Origin: Phoronis ovalis
Taxonomy: Eukaryota > Phoronida > Phoronidae
Length of the DNA: 14,654 bases
Assembly (NCBI GenBank): GCA_028565635.1
Contig: JAOXYB010031187.1
Location: 1 to 14,654 of the forward strand
Reading direction: 5' to 3'
Below are positions 1 through 11,476 of this stretch, piece by piece; within the stretch, counting starts at the first letter, position 1, and every line of letters begins with the position of its first letter. The notes below the pieces were generated by a model. It made no database searches. It saw only the letters and a list, made by a program, of their open reading frames with translations, and was not told the origin of the DNA. A program made the position numbers and the translations under genes.

Positions 1-28
1 TTGAATTTATTGAATTTTTTGACACACG
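1..28 (+). CDS. Possible partial penultimate coding exon of an unidentified plus-strand gene
   Basis: The first 28 bases are open in one frame (E-F-I-E-F-F-D-T plus two bases) and run into a strong splice donor, CG followed by GTGAGTG at 29. A good acceptor (pyrimidine-rich stretch ending in CAG at 470-472) lies downstream. Joining the two completes an Arg codon, then F-L-K and a TGA stop at 483-485, so the predicted C-terminus is hydrophobic and acidic followed by R-F-L-K. The long AT-rich region that follows and the AATAAA at 1309 fit a 3'UTR. I do not recognise the protein from twelve residues. The evidence is only splice-site quality and frame compatibility, so the call is weak. Confidence 0.28.
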
Positions 29-80
29 GTGAGTGTTTTTGAAAGACACCAACTTCTCCGGTATGTTGCATTCTCTGGGC

Positions 81-120
81 TATGACCCTAGTATGCCGTA
101 GGCAAGATACTAGGGTCATA
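81..120. repeat. Perfect 14-bp inverted repeat with 12-nt loop
   Basis: The arms at 81-94 and 107-120 (TATGACCCTAGTAT and its exact reverse complement) flank a 12-base loop that contains its own GCC/GGC mini-stem (95-97 with 101-103). If 29-472 is an intron, the hairpin is intronic. It could be a small foldback element or a structured RNA; nothing identifies it further. Confidence 0.7.
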
Positions 121-472
121 AAGCTAGGACTATATCGGTTCATGCTTATTATTGAAGAAGTTCTTGTACTTACGCCCTGTTCTGTGGAAATCCCATTTCC
201 ATCAGCGTGTCTACATCTGTAGGCATGATTCAAAAGTTGATTTCTTCTTTACCTTGGCAGTGTTTTATACTTGAAAGAATACTTGCAAAACATTAATACA
301 TACCACATTTGATTGTCACGGCGACAGGAAGTGGCACAGAAAAACAGATTTCGAATAAGTAATAAGTTCCTGTTGTGATACTAGTTGACTTTGTATTGAA
401 TGTCTTTAGCCAATATTTCTACTTTTCTTCATGATTTTTTAAATCTAATTTATATCATTTCATATATTTCAG

Positions 473-1330
473 CTTTTTAAAATGAAACAATCTGAATGCA
501 TATAGTGACACCTATTGAGCAAAAGTGGTTATTGCTGTGTGCAGCATTGTGGTATGGATAGGGTGATGACAAGGGTATTTTACTGGTATTTTTTTGCAAA
601 ATTTTCCATTGTTTCTTTAGCAGTTAGTGTTATCCCAAATGGTATCTTTTTGCTGCCTATTGGCAGTAAAGGAATAGTGCATCATAGTCATTTTGAAGGT
701 GTATCTACTGTTGTACAAGAAAATTTTCATGTTTCACAAGTGTACTATTTTCCAAGTTTGTGCTAGTCTTCATTTTTGGGATTTGACCTTTATTTTGAGG
801 ACACAGCTCAATTTGGAATCTTGTCATATAAATATCCTCCAAATGCAGGGATCCTCTCTTCGTATACACTCTGATAGGAACACGTGTCAATATTCCCTTG
901 GGATTGCAAAGATGTGATATAAATAACCTAGTGAGTAATATGGAATCTATTTTAATTGTAACAAGTTTAAATGTATGAACTATTAGGTACTTAGAAGTCT
1001 CAAACTAGTAGAAATTTGTTTTTTGTACAACTTTGCAGCAAGACATCTTTACATATTTTAGAACTTCAGCTTCTATTAAATGGCATTTCCTTCAAAATGA
1101 TATTCTAGACATTGGGTTTGTATTCAAGGATTTTGTGTTATTAAATAAGATTGAAAAGTTGGCAGTTCACTTCAGCGTTCTAACACTGCAAGTCTTGTTT
1201 AGGAAACAACATACCATTTTCTGCGGGACACTTGGGTAAACTATAGTTCAATTCTGATGCACTAAGTGGGTCTGCATGTCGTTGGATATACTTTGATTTC
1301 CTGTTTAAAATAAACAAACTAATTGCAAGG
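473..1330 (+). other. Probable last exon, mostly 3'UTR, of the unidentified left-hand gene
   Basis: This region has no convincing coding sequence on either strand; the short open frames are AT-rich and look like no known family. It begins after a plausible acceptor at 471-472, carries a possible stop codon at 483-485 and ends after AATAAA at 1309-1314. The best reading is a roughly 850-nt 3'UTR transcribed toward FAU. The assignment rests on the poly(A) signal and the lack of anything else. Confidence 0.35.
1309..1314 (+). promoter_or_regulatory. Poly(A) signal AATAAA of the left-hand gene
   Basis: A canonical hexamer follows a long non-coding stretch. Cleavage 10-30 nt downstream would fall at about 1325-1345, the same place as the FAU 3' end on the other strand, so the two genes would meet tail to tail. 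Confidence 0.5.
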
Positions 1331-1354
1331 TAATATCAGATTACCACGTTATCT

Positions 1355-1360
1355 TTTATT
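1355..1360 (-). promoter_or_regulatory. FAU: Poly(A) signal AATAAA of FAU
   Basis: On the minus strand AATAAA lies 53 nt after the FAU stop codon. A short 3'UTR is typical of ribosomal protein genes. Expected cleavage is around 1330-1345. Confidence 0.75.
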
Positions 1361-1412
1361 GACCATCTTTAATTTGTACATGAAATAAAACATCCTTTGT
1401 ACAGAAATCAGT

Positions 1413-3953
<2,541 letters not shown>

Positions 3954-4310
3954 TTTGGCGATTACCTGTAATGAACACAATACAATGTATATGAAGAGGA
4001 AATCCAAATTTGAAACATTAACTCACCCAGTTGTCGATTTTAAGAAATATAGCTTTAGCATTTAAAGATCGGAATGGAAGTTCTGTCTGACATCTGGGAG
4101 TGGGATTCTGTGTCTCCAACACCCATCACTGCATCAGTTTATGATTTACTCTTGACAATTTACGCCAATGTTTTGTAAAGTACAATAACTTACAACCTTC
4201 AAAATTACATAAAATTGAAGTATGATATTTCTCGCATATAAAACAACTGCAAATAATTGTCCAGTGTTCACATATTGCACAATAAATCTATTTTTATAAT
4301 GGATACTTAC

Positions 4311-4351
4311 ACGTGCTTGTGCAATGCAAAATGGCAGGAATCAAGAGGAAG
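4311..4351 (-). promoter_or_regulatory. FAU: FAU non-coding first exon with 5'TOP-like start
   Basis: On the minus strand CTTCCTCTT starts at 4351, a C followed by a pyrimidine run as in 5' terminal oligopyrimidine mRNAs of ribosomal proteins. The exon runs to a consensus donor (GTAAGT at 4310-4305), and a matching acceptor (TTACAG at 3971-3966) opens the exon with the start codon. GCCATTTT, a YY1-like motif common just downstream of ribosomal protein start sites, lies inside the exon. The start site is inferred from the motif only. Confidence 0.6.
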
Positions 4352-4433
4352 TCATTGCGCATCACTGGCGCGCATGATAAACGTCATAAAAATGAGCACA
4401 TTGTTGTGACGTTTTTCTCAGGCGGGCCCAAAC
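4352..4433. promoter_or_regulatory. Bidirectional promoter between FAU and RNF8
   Basis: Only 82 bp separate the inferred FAU start from the RNF8 ATG. The stretch is locally richer in CpG and GC (TGGCGCGC, GGCGGGCCC) than the surroundings. It contains an exact inverted pair AAACGTCA (4379-4386) and TGACGTTT (4407-4414), whose TGACGT cores resemble ATF/CREB-type sites. TTGCGCATCA next to it resembles an NRF1 half-site. Binding is inference. TTTTTCTCAG ending at 4421 also looks like a splice acceptor 12 nt before the RNF8 start codon. Confidence 0.6.
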
Positions 4434-7400
4434 ATGGAAACTCAAATTTGTTGCTTGAAGAAAATCGGCAGTTTCTGTGGAAAATTAAGTCGCAAACATC
4501 ATATTGTTAGGTTGGATAATCAGCAAGAGGTGACTTATATGCTTTGCAATAATATGTTTAAACATCTAGTTAATCTGAGACCGGAAAGAGTAATTTCTTT
4601 GCACTCATAAATTTCCAATTAATCCAATACAATGAGAAATTGAGTCGTTTAGCTACAATACAAGTTTTTTGAAATTACTTGTACGGGTACTGGTAGCTAT
4701 CCGTACCCGTTATAACTTGTAGCATTAACAGGTTAGCTACAAGATAGTGTGAAAGCTTGTATACATAGAATTACACCAAGAAAACGCCACTTGTCTAGGT
4801 TACGTTAACATCATTAATAAGTCATACGCTTCAAAATAGCAACTGAAATAAAGGCTAAATAGTAGAAAATCTGAGAAAAAGTAGGTGGGAAACTAGGATA
4901 CAATGACACTTCCGATTTTGACGCATAAACTCAGCCACAAATTTTCCACCAAACTTCAAAGAAATTGCTAAAATTTGTGTTCACGGAATATCATTTTATA
5001 CACTTCACCTTAAGACTTAAGTATGAAATAATAACGGAATATACAAACGTAAATTTGTGAAGAAACATTGTCTGTTTATTAGTAATTAACTTGTAAACCA
5101 CCGTTTACTCGCTGGAAACTGGAATTTTACACGTATGACATAGCATTTTCAGCAAAAATTGATGACATCACATTTGTTACACATACAAGTTCTGCCCATG
5201 AACTTGTAGTTAATCCTCTCTAGTATCAAGTACAAAACTTCTTTACTTGAAATTCCACAAATTCCAGCAGTTTGCAAATCCAAACAAAATTTAATTTTAT
5301 ATTTTCAGGTTAATATTGGTCGCACTGAGGATGTATTTGTATGTATACCGGATCGTATGATATCGAGAAAGCATGCAATATTAAAGAAAAATGGAAATAT
5401 GCAATGGACAATCACTGACAACAAGGTATAAAATTAATGTCGTAAAAAAAAATGTCCTATGGGGACAATAAAATTTATTTTGTTTGATTGTAATATTTAA
5501 ACACTGTGTACGGAAGTTTCTCCGTAGTGCATGGAGGTAGATTAGAGACATTATATACACTATATTCTTCAGGTCAAAATATCTTTAGAGTATCTTTTTG
5601 CTGTTTTTTTTTTTAATTTAAGTGTTGGAAAAGATAGTATTTGAACTTGAAGCATTTGATCTCTAATTTGGTGTACGTCTCTGTTACTGAAACAAAGCAA
5701 GATTTTGTTTGAATATCCTGTGGTAGCATACAGATTATTGTAAATGTCTGTGTTGAAAATTGTCTATTTTTATGGTAGAAACCATTCAGAATTGCACCCA
5801 AACAACAGCTGCGTCCAGCATAGTTATACAAGAATGCATCATATGTTATTAGCAAGTAGCTTTCTTGTATTAATCATTATGGGATGCTACTTGTTTATAT
5901 ATTATGCCTGCTGTTAATGAATCGAAGGAAATGCTATAATGAAACTAATAATTTTTTCTTTTGTAGAGTTTAAATGGTATATTTATTAATGCCAGTCACT
6001 TGGAGCCATCTAAACCTTATGTTCTAAAAGATGGCGACAAAATCCAGCTTGGGGTTGCCCCAACAAAAAGCAAAGATCCTCCGTTTGTTTTTGAATTCAG
6101 GGAAAACCTAAATGTAAAAGTTGCAACTGTGCCAAAGACTGAAATGTCTCCTGTTAGAAGAAAAAAAAGTGACTCTCCACAGGCGGGATGTTCGCATGTT
6201 TTGCCAAAGAAGAGATTGAAACTTGATGCAGGTGATGTGTGGTCACCATCTATAGAATTAGAGAATAAACTAAAAGAACAAGAAAGATTATCTTATGAAA
6301 AAATGCAACAAGCTGAGGAGAGATTAGCTAAATTGCAAGAGAAGCTTCAGGCAAAGAATACTGCACAGGAACAGTTGGAACTAGAACTTAAAAATAAAGA
6401 GGAACTAATGAAGAAAGAAATGCGAGAGCAACAGGTCTGTATATCACTACAAAAAACTGAACAGTCTATGTTCTCCACACCCGAATATAAGAGTGCTTTG
6501 TATAGATCATTTTAAGTGCACTTTTACAGATAAAGATGCTCTTAAATTGGCTTGTGTAGAACAATGCCAGTGAGAGAAATAAAAAGATTTATAAAAGAAA
6601 TTAAATTTTGAACTTATGAACATGTAAAAGCCTGGGACAAAAGCTGTACCCTGTGTCATACCAGGCATTGACTGATGCAAAGAGAACTATTAGAACATAG
6701 CTACCCTTCTGCTGGCATATTTGGCCCTTATTTGCCATATAAATGCTAGTAAAATGGCCACAATATATGCATCACTTTATATGACATTAAGAATGCATAT
6801 AGAGTATAATAGTTCATACTTGTCTTATCCAGGCTATAAAAACCAATTTTATACTAAAATTTCTAGCTTTTGAGACTGAATTTAAATTGAATACATCATT
6901 TCAGGAAATAAACAATTCTTAAAATTTCAATAATTAACTTTTATATGTATAGTGTAATTTAATAGGACATGTTATTCATACTAGTAGCAGAATTAATTTC
7001 ATCACAATAAGAAAACTATAATTAACACTGAGATTTTATGCTCAGTAAGCTTCATCAGTGGTGGTTAACTGACTGTAAAAGCTCCCTTTTTCATGCATCG
7101 GGAGCCATCTAGTGGTGATTCAAGACACTAGTTGGTTGTCTGATAAAGTTTACTGAAAGTGGACAGAACTCTAGAATATGATAATTTTTGTGTAACTGTG
7201 ACAGTGTACTTGATCTTATGTTATTTAGCCAACCTCATGAATTTAGATAAACTAGCTATATAGTATGTTTTAGTAATTGGGCTTAGTAGTGGATACTATG
7301 TTTCAGTAGGACTGGAGATACTATAGTTTAGATATTTACCTTTCAGTTATTAGATTTTTTACTGTTTATATGCTGTTATTTTCTGTTCAGTAGCCTTGGT

Positions 7401-10400
7401 CTTGGACGGAATATCTGCGGTGTATGTTTGGTCGTAAACGAGCTCAGCGTAGGCTTTGTGCTAGGACTTCAGGGGGACCTGTTCCAACTTCTCGCTTATC
7501 AGAATATGACGCACAGGATGCTTATTTAGCTCACTTTGATCTGTATCGTTATCCTGTGACACCAGATGGGAACTGCCTGTTTAGGGCTGTATCATATTCT
7601 GTATATGCTACTCAATCTGAACATAGAAAACTACGCTTACAAGTTATGGACTATATTGAAGACAACTTGGCAGCTTTTAGGGTGTTTTTTGAAGTCCCAT
7701 CTGATGTATCCACCAGACACCAGGATGACTGGATACTAGATGAACTTGACCATTTAAGAAAGGACAGTGTTTGGGCAGGTTATGAAAGTATTATGGCAGT
7801 GTCCCAAATGTTAAAAGTTAATATATTTATAGTATTAGGTGGCGCTGAGAATAATACCAGTGTATCAACCACCATACACTACTATGGTTCATTAGATGTT
7901 ACCCAGCCTGCTGTTATCTTAGCCTGGCACAGTGGTGGACATTATGACTGTGTTATTGACAAGAACAACAGAGATGCCATTAGTGAAAGTTATATGTCAA
8001 TGGCTACTGACACTAGGTCACAAGATGGTAGTCAACAACTTAGCAATACTAGTTTGTTTAAAACTTCCCGCCATTCAAACTCTGTATCAACCATTAGCAG
8101 TCTGCATTTGTTGTAAAATAATTATAGCTGATTGATTTTTCTTGGTCACAGAATATAAAGATTTCCTTATTTTGTTGATTTGCGTGTGTTATTTCAAACA
8201 AATGTACTGGTTGTATCTTTATATGATGTAGTCTTTGGATAGATTCTGCAACATTTTTGTGTAGACTAAAACATCTACAACAATGAAACTAGGATAACTA
8301 ATTAGCTCTCATTAATATGTCAGGTACTGTACTTTTGACATACCATTTGTGCAAAGCGTGTGTGTGTACGTGCATGTTTTTAGTTATAAAAGATTATTTC
8401 ATTCTAGATCTCAAACGATAGCAACAGGTAATTTAACTGCAGTTTATACAATCTCCTAATATAGTAGTCTCTTATGCTGTAAAATATTTTGGATTATAAA
8501 TGATCGATACTGTTCAGATTATTGAAAAGTACTAAAATGTGCCATAAATGATTGATATTGTATAAATTATTGATTGAAAAGTACTCAAATTTGCCATATG
8601 TTATAGGAAAAACTTGAAAAACAGAGGCAAGATTATGAAGAAAAATTACGAACTGTTCTTGAGGAACAAATACGGGATAAAGAAGAAACAATCAAAAAAC
8701 AGGTATCATAAATTTTGCATTTATTTAAAAGAAACATTATGTATGTTCCTATCAAACTGTGAAGAAATGTACAGTCTGCAAATAAAATATGATTACAGTT
8801 GAGTGAAACTACTGTAAAAAGTCCCTGTTCTGTAAACAGTCTTAAAACAGGGCAAAGCTCTTCAAAAGTTGGGATGATTTGTGTATGTACTTGCATGGTT
8901 TGTTTTGTTGGCACAATATAACAGAATTGATCTAAATGCCACTTTGCTGTCTGTAAGTGTTGCATTGTTGCCAGTCACATTTTAACACTGAAGATGTGTG
9001 AACAAATGTTTGCAAATTCAGATGACTGAGCAATTGGACGAGTTACAGAAAGAAAAACAAAATATAGAAGAAAGCTTACAGAAAGAATTGGCCAGAAAAC
9101 TTGAAGAAAAGGACAAAGATTTAGAAGAAAAGCTTTTGCAACAGAAAGAAAATTTAGAAAAGGTTATTCAAACAAAAGAAGCTAATCAAAAACTGCTTGA
9201 AAGCCAACTAAATGATACCAAAGTAGAAAATGAAAAGCAAAAGGAAACTATGTTACGGGCTCGGGAAGATGTTCTCGCTAATTTCACAGACGCTCTTGAG
9301 ACAGAGTTACAATGCAGTATCTGTAATGAGTTATTTGTTCAGGTAAGATAACCAAAGTTATCACATACTGCATTGATCAGGCAATGCGTTTTTGACAGTA
9401 TTTGATTTCAGTAGTTCTTGCCATGTTTTTCAACTTAAGGCTTCTTCCGTCACATGTTTTGCAAATAATCTGTCTACTGTATGCTGTTTTTTCAAGTAAA
9501 TGTAATAAATTACGACGGTCAAATGATTCAAAAATCATTTATGCCTGGATAGCATTATTGCATCAAACATCACTGAATGCAATCTGACTGAATGCAAATT
9601 TGGAGTGATGAAGTAAGTATTCAGAAAATTTCACCCCAGCTTAATAGTAAAAAAGTCTTGTTATAATCTTTCAAAGTTTGACAAAACACTTGCTAATGAA
9701 CAAATGAAATTTGTCATGCAGGCTACATCTCTGAATTGTTCTCACTCGTTTTGTACATTGTGTATTAACACATGGATGAAACGGAAGAAAGAGTGTCCAA
9801 ACTGCCGTGCCAAGATTACCTCCCATGTCAGATCTATAGTATTGGACAGTTACATTGACAAAATGGTAGAATTTCTGAGTGATGAGATGAAGGAGAACAG
9901 GAAGGCACTTATTGCCAGTAGAAAAAGTATGTTTGGTATTTAAAACTACTTGTATTTTCGTGGTATATTATGCATACAGCATCAGATAAGGCCTAAAATA
10001 CTAAAAAAAAAATTGTTTTTCTAACTCGACTGACCTTAAATTTCAGTCCAGACAATAAACAGTTTTTCAAATCTAGTTTTACAGTTATAGAGCAATATTA
10101 GTAAAGGAGCTTTATAATTATCATGTCAAGCACCTCATGCTTTCTGGATTCAAATATTAACAAAATAACTAAAACTTAAATTTTGTTTTCACTGGATTTA
10201 GGAGGCAAGTTGTTACCATTTAACCTTTTCATCATCATGAAAACTTGCAGCAAAAGCTTATGATTTGTTAGTGCACTCTGGCCAAATTCCGTTTTGCCGG
10301 TGTTATATACGGACAAGGCTTAGGTATTTTGATTCATTGAAGGATATTTTATACGCTTTATACTTACAGCTACTAAAACCAAAGCAAAATCTAGTCCAAC

Positions 10401-11098
10401 CAAAAAAGTGGCTGTAGTAGGTCAAGTAGCTGCAGTAAGTCACACAGGAGCAGCATCAGGAGTCCGAACAAGGGCATCTGCTGCCACTCAGCCAGTAGTA
10501 ATTGATATTCCTGTATTTGACGTGAATGAAGAAATTGTTATAACTGAAGACACCGATGATGATGATGATAGCGATATTTCAGATAATTTTAATCTTAGAG
10601 ATTCATCTTCTGATTGGGAAGATTCTGATGATTATGAAGATGGCTATCGTGGAGCGTATTATGGTGGATACGGACAATGCTTCATTTGTGGTAAGTTCTC
10701 AGACTAATTGTCAATCAAAGTGTAACACTTTTTTCATTTCGGTTTTGAAGTTCATATCAACAATATTGTACATATGATTATCTAACATAAAGTCCCTTAT
10801 TTTCTCCAAATCACATTTGTGTAATAATCAAGGTCACAATCCCATGATGTTACCACATGTACACTACTAAGGCTTTTGGCCATCTTTGTAAAAACGTATT
10901 TTTTTTAAATAAAAATTGCTCATGGAATATATGATCATCTGGTTTACAATGTGTAGCACAGTTTTGCATGTAGTAAGTGACCTTATTTTAGCTGTTCAAT
11001 TGACGGCATTAAACTGAGATTGCTGCTTTACTGAGCTGTAGTTTATAACTGTTTCAGGAATGCGAGGACACTGGGCAAATGGCTGCCCAAACAGGTAG
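4434..11098 (+). CDS. RNF8: RNF8-like E3 ubiquitin ligase: FHA, coiled coil, RING and C-terminal CCHC zinc knuckle (eight coding exons)
   Basis: Coding exons are 4434-4529, 5309-5425, 5967-6434, 8607-8702, 9022-9342, 9722-9926, 10370-10690 and 11058-11098. All borders are GT-AG and the frame closes at TAG with 554 residues. The FHA domain (about residues 8-115) keeps G36-R37, S51-x-x-H54 and N74-G75, which bind phosphothreonine. A basic P-K-K-R-L-K-L at 151-157 looks like a nuclear signal. A long coiled coil (about 165-350) leads into a C3HC4 RING: C357, C360, C372, H374, C377, C380, C391, C394. In vertebrates RNF8 reads ATM-phosphorylated MDC1 and, with UBC13, makes K63 chains at DNA breaks. 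The odd part is the tail: an acidic Asp/Ser-rich stretch and a Gly/Tyr-rich segment end in a C-x2-C-x4-H-x4-C zinc knuckle (C538, C541, H546, C551), absent from vertebrate RNF8. Confidence 0.93.
4530..5308 (+). other. RNF8 intron 1 with short palindromes
   Basis: AT-rich intron. It contains ACGGGTAC/GTACCCGT (4683-4690 with 4703-4710), CTTGTAGC/GCTACAAG (4716-4723 with 4736-4743) and a 9-bp pair TACAAGTTC/GAACTTGTA (5184-5192 with 5200-5208). No gene is visible in it. Confidence 0.7.
5426..5966 (+). other. RNF8 intron 2
   Basis: AT-rich intron of 541 bp that splits the FHA domain between K71 and S72. A minus-strand frame at 5613-5855 resembles no protein family. I see no RNA gene or repeat here. 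Confidence 0.75.
6578..6583 (+). promoter_or_regulatory. Possible intronic poly(A) signal in RNF8 intron 3
   Basis: AATAAA lies 63 nt after the TAA that ends read-through of RNF8 exon 3. If used, it would give an RNF8 form with FHA and part of the coiled coil but no RING. AT-rich introns produce this hexamer by chance, so this is only a candidate. Confidence 0.25.
7424..8116 (+). CDS. OTUD1: OTUD1-like OTU-domain deubiquitinase, single exon, nested in RNF8 intron 3
   Basis: A 230-residue uninterrupted frame whose OTU domain (about residues 40-180) matches the OTUD1 pattern: P-D-G-N-C-L-F-R-A-V (D48 and nucleophile C51), Q-S-x-H-R-x-L-R, W-A-G-Y, S-Q-M-L-x-V-N-I, T-I-H-Y and G-G-H-Y-D (catalytic H173). 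OTUD1 enzymes are cysteine proteases that cleave mainly K63-linked ubiquitin chains. The start is the first ATG; an in-frame TAG at 7391-7393 lies upstream, just after a good splice acceptor (TTTTCTGTTCAG, ending 7390), so a 5'UTR exon further upstream is possible. Mammalian OTUD1 is also intronless but is about twice as long, with a low-complexity N-terminus and a C-terminal ubiquitin-interacting motif. Here the N-terminus is short and basic, and the Ser-rich tail shows no clear UIM. No canonical AATAAA follows before RNF8 exon 4; AATATA near 8153 is the nearest variant. Confidence 0.88.
   Translation: MFGRKRAQRRLCARTSGGPVPTSRLSEYDAQDAYLAHFDLYRYPVTPDGNCLFRAVSYSVYATQSEHRKLRLQVMDYIEDNLAAFRVFFEVPSDVSTRHQDDWILDELDHLRKDSVWAGYESIMAVSQMLKVNIFIVLGGAENNTSVSTTIHYYGSLDVTQPAVILAWHSGGHYDCVIDKNNRDAISESYMSMATDTRSQDGSQQLSNTSLFKTSRHSNSVSTISSLHLL
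8496..8595. repeat. Imperfect tandem duplication (units of about 48 and 52 bp)
   Basis: Copy 1 (8496-8543) and copy 2 (8544-8595) both run from ATAAATGAT(C/T)GATA through TTGAAAAGTACT to TTGCC or GTGCC. Copy 2 has an extra ATTG. The duplication ends 11 bp before the splice acceptor of RNF8 exon 4, so it provides that exon's branch-point region. Confidence 0.75.
8703..9021 (+). other. RNF8 intron 4
   Basis: A 319-bp intron inside the coiled-coil coding region. A minus-strand frame covers most of it and runs into exon 4, but it has no recognisable domain. Nothing else is seen. Confidence 0.75.
9343..9721 (+). other. RNF8 intron 5, splitting the RING finger
   Basis: A 379-bp intron placed between the second and third zinc ligands of the RING (after the codon for Q366). 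GTGATGA at 9606 resembles a box C motif, but no matching box D with a terminal stem lies at snoRNA distance. Confidence 0.75.
9927..10369 (+). other. RNF8 intron 6
   Basis: A 443-bp phase-1 intron between the RING exon and the linker exon. It starts GTATGTTT, and reading through it adds only a few residues (S-M-F-G-I) before TAA. A retained intron would therefore end the protein near where vertebrate RNF8 ends. No repeat or RNA gene is seen. Confidence 0.75.
10691..11057 (+). other. RNF8 intron 7, splitting the zinc knuckle
   Basis: A 367-bp phase-1 intron between the second and third zinc ligands of the CCHC knuckle. Donor GTAAGT and acceptor TTTCAG are both strong. No other feature is seen. 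Confidence 0.8.
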
Positions 11099-11198
11099 AA
11101 TGCAGTTTCGTAAACACAGATAACCAGTATATCCTTGTCAGCAGTGAAATGTCCAAGATATTAAAATTAAACTCGTCTTTTCACAGATTTTCATGGTT

Positions 11199-11204
11199 AA
11201 TAAA
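11199..11204 (+). promoter_or_regulatory. RNF8: Poly(A) signal AATAAA of RNF8
   Basis: The first canonical hexamer after the RNF8 stop codon, 100 nt downstream. A second one at 11493-11498 would give a longer 3'UTR overlapping the 3' end of the convergent selenoprotein gene. Confidence 0.6.
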
Positions 11205-11476
11205 TGTTTGCTATAACATTTAAAACAATTATACTAGATACAACATGTATGTTCAATTTTCATATTGTATTATATTGTAAGTAGATAGTGATGATATATG
11301 CAGATATAAACAATAACACGCATACTTATAATTAAAGCTAGTGGAGTATGAAAATTGTTAGAAGGTAGCTGTGTTAGTAATGTCTCAAAAAATAGTTTTA
11401 TCCCATCATATGTTGAATAGTTCCTGTTTTACTAGCTTATCTTATTTCAACTTAACTTGATTATTTTAATAATTCT

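Larger units (their letters stand above)
6435..8606 (+). other. RNF8 intron 3, the largest intron, hosting a nested gene
   Basis: A 2172-bp GT-AG intron. Positions 6435-7390 hold a short read-through of exon 3 that ends at TAA 6513-6515, followed by AATAAA at 6578-6583 and again near 6904; a GCTCCC/GGGAGC hairpin at 7081-7105 is also seen. The intronless OTU protease gene occupies 7424-8116. Positions 8117-8606 have no gene but carry a GT-rich run near 8359 and an imperfect tandem duplication at 8496-8595. Confidence 0.85.

Noticed and set aside
515-1239. Several 60-80 residue frames on both strands in the left-hand region
   Set aside because: Hydrophobic and AT-driven composition, no recognisable domain, and position in a probable 3'UTR.
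4313-4510. A 65-residue plus-strand frame over the promoter and RNF8 exon 1
   Set aside because: It is out of frame with the FHA-encoding exon and starts inside the presumed FAU first exon. The METQ start at 4434 joins cleanly to the FHA domain.
8633-8965. A 110-residue minus-strand frame
   Set aside because: It is antisense to RNF8 exon 4 and intron 4, with no domain and no splice support.
9606-9740. Box C/D snoRNA in RNF8 intron 5
   Set aside because: A GTGATGA-like box C is present, but the next CTGA is in the following exon and there is no terminal stem.
10552-10569. (GAT)n microsatellite as a repeat feature
   Set aside because: It is coding sequence for the Asp run in the RNF8 linker and has only about five units.
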